This document shows positions 47,325 through 59,706 of a stretch of DNA of 64,000 nt, in pieces. Numbering within the stretch: position 1 is the stretch's first letter; each line of letters begins with the position of its first letter. The stretch spans positions 44,330,104 to 44,394,103 of the forward strand of contig CM070725.1 of the NCBI GenBank assembly GCA_036346275.1. Direction: 5' to 3'. Position numbers and translations under genes: made by a program. The notes below the pieces were generated by a model. That model saw only the letters and a list, made by a program, of their open reading frames with translations. It was not told the DNA's origin and did not search any database. This DNA comes from Otatea glauca. Lineage: Eukaryota > Streptophyta > Magnoliopsida > Poales > Poaceae.

Positions 47325-47785
47325 CCCGGCCGGTCGAACTCCCAACTCTTCAGTATTGGAGTAGCTCTGTCAGGTGGTACAGATTGCAAGCAACCTGCAA
47401 TATATCCGCTGCTTTATAGGGGGAAAAAACGTGGGAAACGCCACATTTCTATCTTTTGTCTCTGTACATTAGAAAAGAACCTGGCTGGTTGGCTCAGCAC
47501 TTCAAACAAACACAGTAAGTAATAATCATCTGATGGGAAGTAGCAAAAGATCCACTGCACATGCCCGACAGCTTCCTCAGGGAACCCGATTCGACCTGGT
47601 GCGAAGATAAAGCCTGAAAGTTATGGATGGAGAGGGACTAGGATGGCGATGTGTCTCAATTATCGATCACACAGATGTCGGTGATCTCTTTCAGAAAGGT
47701 GGTGGTGCGTCTCTCTCAAGTCTAAAGAGGTTATCCTCTGGTGGGACACACTAAATATGATAGAGATAATTCAATATCTTGATTT
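47325..47785 (-). promoter_or_regulatory. Promoter region of beta-glucosidase
   Basis: A minus-strand TATA box CTATAAAG lies at about 47413-47420, some 90 bases before the ATG. Only about 460 bases separate the start codon from the Copia element. The outer part (from about 47650) probably already belongs to the LTR of an older plus-strand Copia element whose 3' LTR end is at 59612. The native promoter is therefore short, or partly LTR-derived. Confidence 0.5.
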
Positions 47786-47790
47786 ATAAT

Positions 47791-49732
47791 TGAAAGATCG
47801 AAATGGCGATCAGAGGGGGTGAATGATCTCAAATAAAATTTTCGAATAAATTTTTCCCCTAGAATTCAAACCAACAAAAGACCAGAAAGAAAGAACTGCA
47901 CCATCGATCAGGCAATTGCATGAACAGAGGCACCGACTAGTTAAGGTCGGGTGAACAGTAAAAACTGCACTGGTCGGGTATCTCTGGTCGGATGAACGGT
48001 GTTCCGGGATTAGCAAAGTACTGCGAACAGGTCGTCAGCACTAGTCGGAAGAACAGTGCTCGAGATGAACAGTACCCCCGACCAGAACTGGTCGGATGAA
48101 CAGTACTCCCGACCTGAAGAGGTCGGATGAACAGTACTCGGGGTGAATAGTGTTCGGGTGAACAGTAAATCAGCACAATCTTAAAAACAGAAATCGATGT
48201 AACTTTTGATCGGCTGATCCAAAAACTGTGAAAATTGGTGTGCACCTCCCTAAGGATGTCAGGAACCTGTTTCAATCATCAATCGAAGGAATTGATACCA
48301 AGGTTCCGTCCCTTTCGCTTTAACAAATGCAACACCAAAAACAGAGTCACGAACACGACCTCACCCTAACTTGTGGTGGGAGTTGATAGTCGAATATCCT
48401 TGGATGACTCTCCACAAATCATAGCAAGTAAGTACACGAAGAAACAACCGTTCAAACAAATAGAAACACGATCTGAAGGCACTTTCTTCTACTAGGCACA
48501 AAAATTGGTTTCTTGCAAAACTGAATAGAAGAGGATTTAGATTGCCTAGATGATTGGGATATGATCTATAGAAGATTCATCCAGCAATCTTTCATCCTTG
48601 GCATAAAATCCAAAAGCACTTAGAAGGAGAGGAAGAAAATTCAACCATACAGAAGGTAAAGTGCATGAAATTAAATGATGAATTTAAAGCATAATGTAAA
48701 TGAGGAAAGTGAACTCAAAGACGGGAAAGCAGTCTTTCATTGCCAGAGGGTAGGTTTACAAAGCCTCACTACAAAGTGGGCAAAGCTTCAGGAGCACAGA
48801 GGCCTCCAGAGCACTCTCACCTACTCACGTACACTTTCCTCACATGCTCTTCACCCCTAGGGAGACACCCCTCTCCCTGTCTATTTATAGCATGCTTGGA
48901 CCACCTACCACCCTTGGATGAGCCTCTAAACCCTAGAGCACTCCATCAAGGGCTGAGATTTTACCCACTCACACAGCTATGCATGGGTGACCAAACCCAA
49001 CAACACAAATGTGTTTTGCACGCTTTTCAAATCATACTAACTTGACCCGCTACTCTATCTTCCTGACCGCGATCCAATGGTCCTCCTTGATTAGAGCAGC
49101 TTCAAGTTAGCATCTCATCCACTCCTTTGTCTTATTGGCTTGCAGCTACTCCCTGACCTCAGTCCTCTTTGGCGACACCTTGATCATCTGGACCTCGGCT
49201 CCCGGCCTAGTCCCGATCTCCTTCGCTCACCATGACCTAGCTCCAAAGTCCTGCAACCATCATAGACAAGGAAACCACATCACATAGCAATGTCTAACAA
49301 CACATATCCATCTCAACAGAAAGAAATACACTACGCTGACCAGCAAAACCCCGACCACACGTGGTCTGACCACTGGTCTCCATCCCGACCACTGAGTCGA
49401 TCACCGGTCTCCGACCACCAAAGCCTGCACCACTCGGGGTAGGGACGATTGGTCTCCGACCAACCACTGAGTCGGACGGTGGTCTCCGACTCAACCACTC
49501 TGAGTCGGACGATCGGTCTCCGACCAACCAAAGACCGACCACTCTGGGTCGACGGTGTCTCCGACTCAACCACGACCCGACCACCACTGGGTCGGACGAT
49601 CGTCTCCGACCAGCCACTCAAATTGCTCTAGCTTGAAAATCAATCCAAATCAAACTCAAACTTGAGCACACCTTGCTCAAATAAAGTTAAATACTCATCA
49701 CAAAAATAGATCGACCTCCACATGGTCTTTCA
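47791..49732 (-). repeat. 3' LTR of Copia element
   Basis: The plus strand runs TGAAAGATCG...GGTCTTTCA, and the partner is 57496-59409. A polypurine tract (minus strand AAGGGGGAGAT) borders it at 49733-49743. It contains two arrays of short repeats: GAACAGTACTC/CCCGACCAG types at about 47935-48170 and GGTCTCCGACCA types at about 49360-49615. A TATA box (minus strand CTATAAATAG) lies at 48881-48890. Confidence 0.92.
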
Positions 49733-49743
49733 ATCTCCCCCTT

Positions 49744-51545
49744 GATGAGTATATTGACAATCCACACAAAAAGGCATAAATTTGAGTTTGAATGAGAGAA
49801 GAAGAAAGCAATTTAATTGCAAAGCCAAACTTGGTCCAGAGAGAAAGATATAAAATCATGACCAAGTTGGCAGAAAGAATTTAGAGCAAGACCATGAAAA
49901 GAGCAAGTTTTCCACAAAAGCTCTAAAAACCAATCATAAGTGCCAAATGTGATTATGATCCATAAGAAATAGCAAAGATTTACAAAGATCATAAGAACCA
50001 AAAGCTTTCACATTTTTATCTTCTTTTTTAATGATGCCTTTTCTACATTTTCTCCCCTTTGGCAATATAGGCATCAAATGGAATTTTCTCCTCTTTTTAT
50101 GTATGCATGAAATGCAACCTAAGGAGCTTTGAAGATTATCCAATTGATCGCAATGACAAGATATGACACCAAGCTAGTCAATTTAGAAAATGGTGAACTA
50201 GGATGTTTCAAGAACAAATTCATTTTGCTCACAAGCTTTGTTTATAAGATTTTATTTTAGCAATATTTGAACAAGTGCAAAACTTAGCAAAAGTTTTAAG
50301 GCTAGAAGAATAGCCACTCTAAGGATCAAAAGGAAAACCTAGAGTTCAACCTACTCAACACTTTGGGAATCTGAAGTGCATAAAAGGTCCTTGGGCTCAT
50401 TTATCACTTAATGCAAATTGTGCTTTATCATCTTACAAGACATAGCGGGGTGCAAATGTTTGACATTATTTGCATTCTTTACCCACTTTTTTTTTGCATT
50501 TTCTTTTGACAAGCAATTGACTCAAGCCATATGCGACCATCTCAAGATGAACTCTTAAGAGGATGGTCTAGGTCATACACGATGCACTCCAAGTTCATCC
50601 CAAGTGCAATGGGAAGCTGTCTTAGAAATGCAAGGTGTGGAGTCAAGAAGAGTCAATTTTGCTTAATTTTCATTTTTAGCATAATGATTCATGAGCAAAT
50701 GAAGGACTCAAGTATGAAACAAACTAGTTTCACCCAAGTTACTATAGGGACTCTAGAGAACTCCAAAATTTCTCAAATTATGGCACAAACCTCTATAGAA
50801 GAAACCTAGCAAGTAAAAGCAACATGTTTCATCAAGTTTTTCATTTACAGCTTATTTCATTTTTAAGATTAGCAAGTTAACTGAACTTGGACATATCTAA
50901 GCTAGTGATTTACTTCATATGATGTAGCATGGTGTATTGCGTGAAGAAGAAATCAATTGCATAATAGACAAAGCTCATTAAACAGGAAATGCAGTCTATA
51001 TGCAATGCATGAACAGATTCCAAAACTCCCCCTCAGCATATGAGTCAATTTAAGCACAAATTTAGTTCAAGTTGATTTATTAGCAGAATTAAGTTCAAGA
51101 AAGACCCAAATGAACTCAGTCGAAACCAGAAATACAGAATGAAGAGAGGAAGTAGAGAAAACTTCAAAACTGGATGGCTATTGAGCATAGATAAGATAGA
51201 AGAGACTTACTACGGCTCAGACTCGCTCTTATCTTCACCAGAGACTGACATAGGGAAGCCGACTCTAGATCCCAACTAAGGAGTGCACACAGACACTGTC
51301 TACCCAGGAGGCCCCAAAACCTGCTAGACTTATAAGACCGTGAGGGAACTCAACCTAGAGAGAAGAGAGAACAGCTAATCACGCATGATAGCAACCTAAA
51401 GCACAAGATAAGAGGACCATGCAAGGCATGCCAGAAGTCTAAGTGAGTGAACTCAACTCAAGAAAACAAGCCCAAAGTCACCTAGAAGAAGAAAGGAAAT
51501 GCTGGAAGAAAATATATAGTACATAATATACAAACCAGCTCCCCT
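49744..51545 (-). other. Non-coding region between RNase H and 3' LTR
   Basis: About 1.8 kb follows the RNase H end. In SIRE-like elements this position can hold an env-like frame. Here only short frames occur, none with transmembrane or coiled segments I can support. The first 500 bases next to the LTR match 61721-62300 in a second element, so the region is a conserved family trait. Confidence 0.6.
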
Positions 51546-52302
51546 TCAAGATAAGCCGTATGGGCTCACGACTCCAAGCTCACTCCTCAAGGCAACAAAC
51601 CTAGAGCTATCCAAAGGCTTGGTGAATATATCGGCTAACTGGAGGTCACTCTCTACAAACTGAAACGCGATATCTCCCTTCTCCACATGGTCTCTAAGGA
51701 AGTGATATCTAATATCAATGTGCTTGGTCCGGGAATGTTGCACTGGGTTTTTAGCAATGCAAATAGCTGGAAATGTTGTCACAGAAAAGTGGCACACTCT
51801 CTATCTCTAACCCATAATCCCGCAAGGTCGATCTCATCTAGAGCACTGCTGACAAAGAATCGCGCGCAACATACTCGGCCTCGTGGTGGATGTGCAACTC
51901 GGATCGCTTCCTAGATGACCAAGAAACAAGAGAAGTGCCAATGAATTGGCAAGTGCCGAAGTGCTTTTCCTATCTATCCTCTGACCAAAGAAAGTCGGAT
52001 CGGAAAAGGCTCTAAGAGATAGACAAGAAGAAGAAGAGTACCAAATACCATAATCAGTGATAGCACGAAGGTACCTGAAGATGTGCTTGACCGCCTGGCT
52101 GTGAGAGGCGCGAGGAGAAGCTTGAAATCGAGCGCACAGACACACAACGAAATGTATGTCCGGCCTCGAAGCAGTGAGGTACAAGAGGAGCCGATCATGT
52201 TCAAACTCCTTTTGATCGCAGGCTCACCATCCTCATCGGGCTCGAGGACAGCAGTGGTGGCCATAGGAGTCATCGGCTTTCCATCGGACATATCAAGCGC
52301 CT
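51546..52302 (-). pseudogene. Copia RNase H
   Basis: Two or more minus-strand frames carry YLTASRPDIHFVVCLCARFQ (entry of RNase H), KHIFRYL, and, at the end, RTKHIDIRYHFLRD and ADIFTKPLD, the invariant C-terminal signatures of Copia pol. A frameshift near 51840 and small losses around 51900-52000 interrupt the domain. It follows the reverse transcriptase directly. Confidence 0.85.
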
Positions 52303-53207
52303 CAGAGGTCACGGGTATACTTGCCTTGATGCAAGAAAGTACCCTCCCGAGTCTGCTTGATTTGGAAGCCAAGAAAGTAGCTCAACTCGCCCATCATACT
52401 CATCTCAAACTCTGTACTCATCACATCAGAAAACTGAGAGACAAGAGAATGAGACGAGCCACCAAAAATGATTTCGTCCACATAAATCTGGACAAGAAGA
52501 AAATGAGACTCATGGTGTCGGATGAACAGAGTTTTGTCTACTATGCACTTTTTAAAGTCATGGCTGAGAAGATAAGACTTGAGCCTCTCATACCATGCTC
52601 TGGGGGCCTGCTTGAGTCCATACAGAGCTTTGGAAAGCTTGTATATATGACTCGGAAACTTGGGGTTCTCGAATCCTGGAGGTTGCTTGACATAAACCTC
52701 TTCCTCAATATAGCCATTGAGGAATGCACTCTTGACATCCATTTGATAAAGCTTGAAGCCTTTGGATGCAGAAAATGCAAGCAGGATTCGGATAGCCTCT
52801 AGCCTAGCTACAGGGGCAAAGGTCTCCTCAAAGTCAAGACCCTCAACTTGAGAAAAGCCCTGTGCAACTAGTCTAGCCTTGTTTCTAACTACAAACCCAT
52901 CCTCACTCTGCTTGTTTTTGAACACCCACTTGGTCCCAATGACATTATGACCAGATGGGGGCTTGACAAGCTGCCATACCTTGTTCCTCTCAAAGTTCTC
53001 AAGTTCCTCATGCATAGCATTAATCCATGACTCATCGGATAATGCATGAGAAACATCCTTCGGCTCAAAGGAGGCAACGAAGGCAGAGTGAAGACAGAAG
53101 GAGGATAGACCCGTTCTTGAGCGTGTGACACGCTCGAACAAATCGCTAATCATCTGATCAGGAGGATGACGTCTCGAATATGACGGGAGGACCGAAGCGA
53201 GTGGCAT
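52302..53207 (-). pseudogene. Copia reverse transcriptase, mostly open
   Basis: The minus-strand frame of 301 codons holds WQLVKPPSGHNVIGTKWVFKNK, KARLVAQGFSQVEG, the DVKSAFLNG motif and LYGLKQAPRAWYERL. The polymerase box normally Y-V-D-D is changed to Y-V-D-E, which should abolish catalysis. Family and position are clear. It overlaps integrase remnants upstream only through a frameshifted linker. Confidence 0.92.
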
Positions 53208-54340
53208 CTACCTCTTGAATGTAAGAGGTAGGAACAGAGCCACTCATTGAAGGAGAGTCGGAAGGCAAGGGTGGTCTCCCGAGGTGCGAAATGGAAACAG
53301 GAGGCACCTCGGTGTAGAGGGCTGGATCCGTGGAATACCATCATCTCCATCATCCTTATCTTCTTCAAAGATGGTCTCGGAGGGATAAGAAGAGCTCAAA
53401 CATCGTGTCTAGCTCTAGGCTAGCCTCATCAAAGGTCACATCACAGGTCTCTATGATCCTATGCGCATCAACACTCCAGACCCTATAGCTACGAGAAGAA
53501 GACGAGTAACCTAGAAAGATACCATCAAAAGAGTGAGACTCAAACTTATCTAGGTTGCCAGACTTCAAGATAAAACACTTACAACCGAAAACGCGAAAAT
53601 GAGACACACTGGGCTTTCGCCCATACCTCAACTCATAAGAAGTGCGATGCAAATGTGCTCTCAAAAACACGCGATTAGAAACATGGCAAGCAGTAGCTAT
53701 AGCCTCAGCCCAAAACTTCGTAGGAGTACTGTACTCATCTAGCATCGTCCTAGCCATCTCAATCAAGGTCCTGTTCTTCCTTTCCACTACGCCATTCTGC
53801 TGAGGGGCGTAGGGAGAAGAGAACTGATGCTCTAAACCAGACTCCACACAAAAACTCTCAAAGTAGGAATTCTTGAACTCCGTGCCATTATCACTGCGTA
53901 TAGCTCGTAATGCACTGGGAGCTCAATAGACAACCCATCTTGACCAAACCCCTGAAGTGAGAAAAAGTCTCATCCTTCGAGGCCATGAAGAATACCCAAG
54001 AGAATCTAGAAAAATCATCAACGATGACAAGAACATACCACTTCCCTCCTGCTGACTGCACTCTAGCTGGACCAACAGTGTCTATATGTAAAAGCTATCC
54101 TGGTGCATCAGTCATCACTATGGTGACTGGAGGATGAGAAGCAGTAACCATCTTGCCATGTCGGCAAGGAGAGCAAACTAAGTCTTTGACCATCTTGAGT
54201 TTGGACAAACCCCGAATGAGATCGTGGCTGCTAACTCGGGTCAAATGATCAAAACCAATGTGACCAAGTCTCCTATGCCAGAAGGAGAGATCACGGGACT
54301 CAGAAGCAATCAAACATCGAAGAGAATCTCCAGAAGAAGC
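53208..54340 (-). pseudogene. Copia integrase, frameshifted
   Basis: At 54313-54095 the zinc-binding H-H-C-C domain reads WHRRLGHIGFDHL and VCSPCRHGKM. At 53847-53365 the catalytic core ends with YAPQQNGVVERKNRTLIEMAR, including the final Glu. The part between (about 54090-53850), with the first two Asp residues, is broken. The tail after 53365 is a decayed linker with low similarity. Integrase inserts the DNA copy into the host genome. Confidence 0.88.
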
Positions 54341-54347
54341 AGAAAAA

Positions 54348-54716
54348 TCAGCACGAAAGACTCCAAAATCTAGAAATCCCGCAAACTAAACCTCCTGATG
54401 AATCAAGGATTCTACACGCATTACTCTTGAAGCTTACCTCGAAAGAGTCATCGATAAGCTGAGAAACAGAGAGCAGATTGTATTGCAGCTTACTTACTAA
54501 GGCAACATCTTTAAGAATGAAATTGTCATTAATGCAAATGATACCTTTAGCAATGACCCTACCTGAAGAAGCATCCCCGAAAGTGATCAACTCATCACCG
54601 GGGGCTCGGACTAGGGAAGAGAACCATCGAGAATCTCCGGTCATATGACGAGAACAACCGGAGTCGACAATCCAAACATCTCCCTTCCCCATCCGACGAA
54701 CCTGATCAAGACACAA
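54348..54716 (-). pseudogene. Copia aspartic protease
   Basis: An open 122-codon minus-strand frame carries VWIVDSGCSRHMTGD, the D-S-G active site of Copia protease, and later LKDVALVSKLQYNLLSVSQL, the usual C-terminal signature. It processes the gag-pol chain. Upstream (55242-54706) lies a basic, Ser/Arg-rich frame, the linker between gag and protease. Confidence 0.9.
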
Positions 54717-55232
54717 GAGAGAAAGATGACTCAGTACTGGGATAGAGTGAAGACTTGGGAACCCAATACTGAATCACATGACACCTCAGAGTACCAGTCA
54801 CAGAAGAAGACTGGACTCGAGTGTCTCTCTGACGTTTATCCCTAACAAGATCAGTAGCAACTCTAGTAGATGATCTAGGAGCTGAAACTGGGTTGGCATG
54901 CCGTGGTGCAAAAGCCGAACTACCCCAGTGAGGCTTCCTAAATCTCCTACCAGAAAACACCTCACGCCGCTGATATCTACCTCGATGGGAAAAACGAGGA
55001 ATATCAAAAGGACGGCGGAAAGACTGACTACGAACAGCTCCAGGACTAAAACTCAAGGAACTAACATGAAAACCGAGTCCTGGACGCTGCCCAAAAACAG
55101 GCGACTCTCTAACTTGTCTAGAAGCAGTGTGTACCTTAGGAGCACTAAAAGTCTGGAGATGACCCTGAATACCCCTAAGAGCAGCAACATGCTCACGCCG
55201 AGTGATCTTGGCGCGCCTGAAGCAGAAATCTA

Positions 55233-57440
55233 CTAGAGACAAGCAACAGGAGTAGCACCCTTCTGGTCAAAAGTCCTATGGACAACCCCAGCAGACCTAA
55301 ACACGATCGTGCTCACTCTAGGAGCTACCACAATCTCACCACTCCTGGAGCCGCACACAATGGTGGGAGGATGCGCCCGAGCGTGCTCCAAGGGATCAAA
55401 TCCTAGACCTTGATTGAATCTACTAATCTTGGATTGGTCTAGAATAAGATCGAGCTTCTTCTTGCCTCCAACAAACTTCTCGAGAGTGCTCATAAGATAC
55501 TGGCAATCTCGAAAGAAAGAGGCACAAGAAGAACAGGGGGAAGGAGAGGAAGAAGAAGAACCAGAAAGAGAAGATCTCTCAGCACGTGCTTTTTGTTCCC
55601 TTAGCACGACTGCCTCAATCTTGAGGGCCTCACAAGAAACGCAAGGAGCATCTCTAATCCTAAGGGTTTGGTCTTTTAACTTCTTCCTAAGCTCGACATG
55701 GATTAGATCCACATCATCCTTAACCCCAACACACAGCAGGCAACCAGTTTTTGACTTATCTAGTAAGTCCTTAGCAAGTTGATCACACTTGACATTCAAA
55801 GCATCATTGTCAAGTTTTAGTTGCCTACAGCCCTCACATGAGTTGACTGGGTCCTTAGAAGCATGCAATTCAAGTTCATTATTTCTAGCAGAAAGCTTTC
55901 TAAGGTGTTCGCTTATGGCATCAATTTCGACAAGCAATTTAGGGCAATTAGCACAAGAAGGAGTAGAGTGAGCATGAAGAAAACTAGCATCTACAGAATG
56001 AGTATCAACAGATTCATTGCTAGCATTCTTCAACCTAAGACTATCTAGTTCAGACGACACACTATCATGCATAGTCCTTAGGTTCTCTAACTCCACAAGC
56101 AAAGCATCACACAAAGTACAGTCATCAGTGACTCGGGAGGGAGAAAATCTAAGTGAAGTTAACTCCCGAGTCAAGGTAACTACTTCTTTCTCAAGCTCCG
56201 TACACCTAGCTCTAGCTCTAGCATGAAATTTTCCTAATTTGCAGAAAGCTTCATTGAGCTGGTCATAGGAGGGTACCTCGTCCGAGTCGCTGTAGAGCTC
56301 GGAGTCGCTGATGCCGTTGGCGTCGGCCATGAAGCACATGCCGGAGAAGTCATCGCCGCCCTTCTTCTCTTGCGGATCATCCTCGCCCTCGTCGCTCCAT
56401 GTCTCCGTGTCGGAGAGATTGATGTCGTCAAGCGCGGCGAGGACGCGGTGGAAGAGCTTCTTGTTCTTGGAGAAGTTGCGGTACTTCTTCTCACGCGCCG
56501 GCTCGCGAACTGGAGGCTTCTTGTTGCGGTTCTTGTCGATGTAGTCGTTCTTGCCCGAACCGCCTTGTTCGTTTTTGCCCTTCTCCAGCTTGGGACAGTT
56601 TGCTCGAATGTGGTTGGGGCCACCACACTCGAAACAGGTGATCATCCCACCTCTCTTCCTCTCTCTCACTCTCTTGTATGCATATGAAAATTTGCGAGCA
56701 AGAAGAGCAAGCTCATTTTCTAGAAATTTTCCAGTTGGTCATCGCTAGCTCGCAAAGGCGAGAGAGAGAAACCAATGAAGAATCGGAAGAGAAGATCCAA
56801 TGGGATCGGTGACCAAAGCCATCGATCGAGACTTCGTCTTCGCGAGACGACGCCGATCTCATGAGTCTTGAGGCGGAATAAAGCCCGTCAAGAGTCAAGG
56901 TCGACCAGTCGGTGGTGTCCTTGATGGTGGTCACTTTCATTTCCCAAACACGAAGATCGAGTGCGGTCAAGAAATGTCGAGCATTATCCGAGTCGGTATA
57001 TGCACCGATCGCCGAGGTCGTTCAAAATCTTCGTAAACCGACCAAAACACTCGTCAAGACTCTCACCGGCGCGGTTGTTCAAACTTGTTGAACTCACGCT
57101 TGAATTGGTCCTGTCGAACCGTCTTGATTTGGGTAGTGCCCTCATGGTAAGCATCGAGGGTCACCCAAATCTCATGAGCAGAACGAAGGTGAGAAATCCT
57201 ATCATACTCACTGCGGCTAAGACCCTGTATGAGGATGTTCCTTGCCTTAGCGTTCGCCTCAACGTCAGCCATATTTCCGGCCGTGATGTTTTCATCAGCA
57301 GGAACCTCATACGGGAGTTTCACCTTCTGCCATATCAGGAAGCCCTGGGCAGTGATGTATGACTCCATCCGCGATTTTCAAAACGGAAAATCAACTCCAG
57401 CAAAAATGGGAGGCTTGGTGGAATACTTGTCCATCGCCAT
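55233..57440 (-). pseudogene. Copia gag with long C-terminal extension
   Basis: A likely start ATG lies at 57440. A TGA at 57380-57378 stops it after 20 codons where a Trp is expected. The gag core follows (RNILIQGLSRSEYDRI, HEIWVTLDAYHEGT) at 57368-57063, then a frameshift. The frame at 56669-55233 (478 codons) has the zinc knuckle CFECGGPNHIRANC, an acidic stretch, and a long Leu/Glu/Asp-rich region with repeated C-x2-C-like pairs and coiled-coil character. Such extended gags are typical of SIRE-like elements. Confidence 0.85.
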
Positions 57441-57477
57441 GGCTCTTGAGACCGGTCAAGATCTATGGAAGAGCGAA

Positions 57478-57495
57478 ACCGGCTCTGATTCCAAT
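57478..57495 (-). other. Primer-binding site of Copia element
   Basis: The minus strand immediately after the 5' LTR reads TTGGAATCAGAGCCGG, matching the initiator-Met tRNA 3' end complement (TGGTATCAGAGCC) except one base. It fixes the 5' LTR boundary at 57496 and the reading direction. Confidence 0.85.
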
Positions 57496-59409
57496 TGAAA
57501 GATCGAAATGGCGATCAGAGGGGGGTGAATGATCCCAAATAAAATTTCCGAATAAACTTTCCCCCTAGAATTCAAACCACCAAAAGACCAGAAAGAAAGA
57601 ACTGAACCATCGATCAGGCAATTGCATGAACAGAGGCACCGACTAGTTAAGGTCGGGTGAGCGAAAAAAGCTGACCGGTCGGGTAGCTCTAGTCGGATGA
57701 GCGGTGTTCCGGATTAGCAAAGTATCTGCGAGCAGTCGCCAAGACTAGTCGGATGAAGCAGTGTTCGAGATGAGCAGTGCCCGACCGTAATCGGTCGATG
57801 AATCGTACTCCCGACCAAGAGGTCGGATGAGCGATACTCGGGGTGAATAGTGTTGGTGAACATAAATCAGCACAATCTTAAAAGCAATCGATGTAACTTT
57901 TGATCGGCTGATCCAAAAGCGTGAAAATTGGTGTGCACCTCCTAAGGATGTCGGGAACCTATTTCAATCATCAATTGAAGGAATTGATACCAAGGTTCCG
58001 TCCTTTTCGCTTTAACAAATGCAACACCAAAAACAGAGTCACGAACACAGACCTCACCCTAACTTGTGGTGGGAGTTGATAGTCGAATATCCTTGGATGA
58101 CTCTCCACAAATCATAGCAAGTAAGTACACGAAGAAACAACCGTTCAAACAAATAGAAACACGATCTGAAGGCACTTTCTTCTACTAGGCACAAAAATTG
58201 GTTTCTTGCAAAAAACTGAATAGAAGAGGTTGTAGATTGCCTAGATGATTGGGATATGATCTATAGAAGATTCATCCAGCAATCTTTCATCCTTGGCATA
58301 AAATCCAAAAGCACTTAGAAGGAGAGGAAGAAAATTCAACCATACAGAAGGTAAAGTGCATGAAATTAAATGATGAATTTAAAGCATAATGTAAATGAGG
58401 AAAGTGAACTCAAAGACGGGAAAGCAGTCTTTCATTGCCAGAGGGTAGGTTTACAAAGCCTCACTACAAAGTGGGCAAAGCTTCAGGAGCACAGAGGCCT
58501 CCAGAGCACTCTCACCTACTCACGTACACTTTCCTCACATGCTCTTCACCCCTAGGGAGACACCCCTCTCCCTGTCTATTTATAGCATGCTTGGACCACC
58601 TACCACCCTTGGATGAGCCTCTAAACCCTAGAGCACTCCATCAAGGGCTGAGATTTTACCCACTCACACAGCTATGCATGGGCTGACCCGAAACCCAACA
58701 ACACAACGGGTTTTGCACGCTTTTCAAATCATACTAACTTGACCCGCTACTCTATCTTCCTGACCGCGATCCAACGGTCCTCCTTGATCAGAGCAGCTTC
58801 AAGTTAGCATCTCATCCACTCCTTTGTCTTCTTGGCTTGCAGCTACTCCCTGGCCTCAGTCATCTTTGGCGACACCTTGATCATCTGGACCTCAGCTCTC
58901 CCAGCCTAGTCCTGATCTCCTTCGCCTCACCATGACCTAGCTCCAAAGTCCTGCAACCATCATAGACAAGGAAACCACATCACATAGCAATGTCTAACAA
59001 CACATATCCATCTCAACAGAAAGAAATACACTACGCTGACCAGCAAAACCCCGACCACACGTGGTCTGATCACTGGTCTCCATCCCGACCACTCGAGGTC
59101 TGATCACTGGTCTCCGACCAGCCAAAGCCAGACCACTCGGGGTCGGACGACTGGTCTCCGACTCAATCACTCGGAGTCGGACGACTGGTCTTCGACCAAC
59201 CAAAGACCTGGCCACTCGGGGTCAGACGACTGGTCTCCGACTCAACCACAGCCCCGACCACTCGGGGTCGGACGACTGGTCTCCGACCAGCCACTCAAAT
59301 TGCTCTAGCTTGAAAATCAATCCAAATCAAACTCAAACTTGAGCACACCTTGCTCAAATAAAGTCAAATACTTATCACAAAAATGGATCGACCTCCACAT
59401 GGTCTTTCA
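57496..59409 (-). repeat. 5' LTR of Copia element
   Basis: Partner of 47791-49732. The stretch 58030-58680 is almost the same as 48350-49000, but 57655-57860 differs from 47945-48170 by many small deletions. TATA box on the minus strand (CTATAAATAG) at 58576-58585. A tandem array of GGTCTCCGACCA/CTCGGGGTCGGACGACT units lies at about 59050-59290, cleaner than in the other LTR. Confidence 0.92.
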
Positions 59410-59414
59410 ATAAT

Positions 59415-59706
59415 ATCCTTTGATTTTATTTAAATAAGTTGTTAATCTAAGTCTTCAACTACTCGGATTTCTTTTGCTATATAAACTACACCCCTGTACA
59501 TGTAACCCTAGAACCATTATAGTGAAATGTTTCCTATGGGTTTTTTTTCCGTAATGGCTTTTCTATATTAAATCTTGTCTCTAATTATTTTACCGTTCTT
59601 CTAACCCTAACAAGTGGTATCAGAGTTCTATCCCTAACAATCGCTAATTGAGTGCACATATTTCACCGTGTTTATTTTTTTATTGGAAAATTTGGTTTCG
59701 TAGTAT
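59415..59706 (+). mobile_element. LTR end and primer site of an older plus-strand Copia
   Basis: After the target duplication the sequence has a TATA-like CTATATAAAC (about 59479-59488), ends CCCTAACA at 59612, and continues AGTGGTATCAGAGTTCTATCC, a perfect initiator-Met primer site at 59615-59625. This marks a plus-strand LTR element whose 5' LTR was split by the SIRE-like element at 47791-59409. The left LTR part must lie within about 47650-47790. Its interior is cut at 59706 by another LTR. Confidence 0.75.

Larger units (their letters stand above)
47791..59409 (-). mobile_element. Full-length SIRE-like Ty1/Copia retrotransposon
   Basis: Both LTRs, primer site, polypurine tract and a 5-bp target duplication ATAAT (47786-47790 and 59410-59414) are present. 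The element is 11.6 kb and reads on the minus strand: gag with a long C-terminal extension, protease, integrase, reverse transcriptase, RNase H, then about 1.8 kb of non-coding DNA before the 3' LTR. The order integrase before reverse transcriptase shows Copia. The long gag and LTRs near 1.9 kb suggest the SIRE/Maximus lineage. Several frameshifts make it non-autonomous today. Confidence 0.92.

Noticed and set aside
55414..56748. Several plus-strand frames with Leu/Ser-rich proteins
   Set aside because: Antisense shadows of the Copia gag extension on the minus strand.
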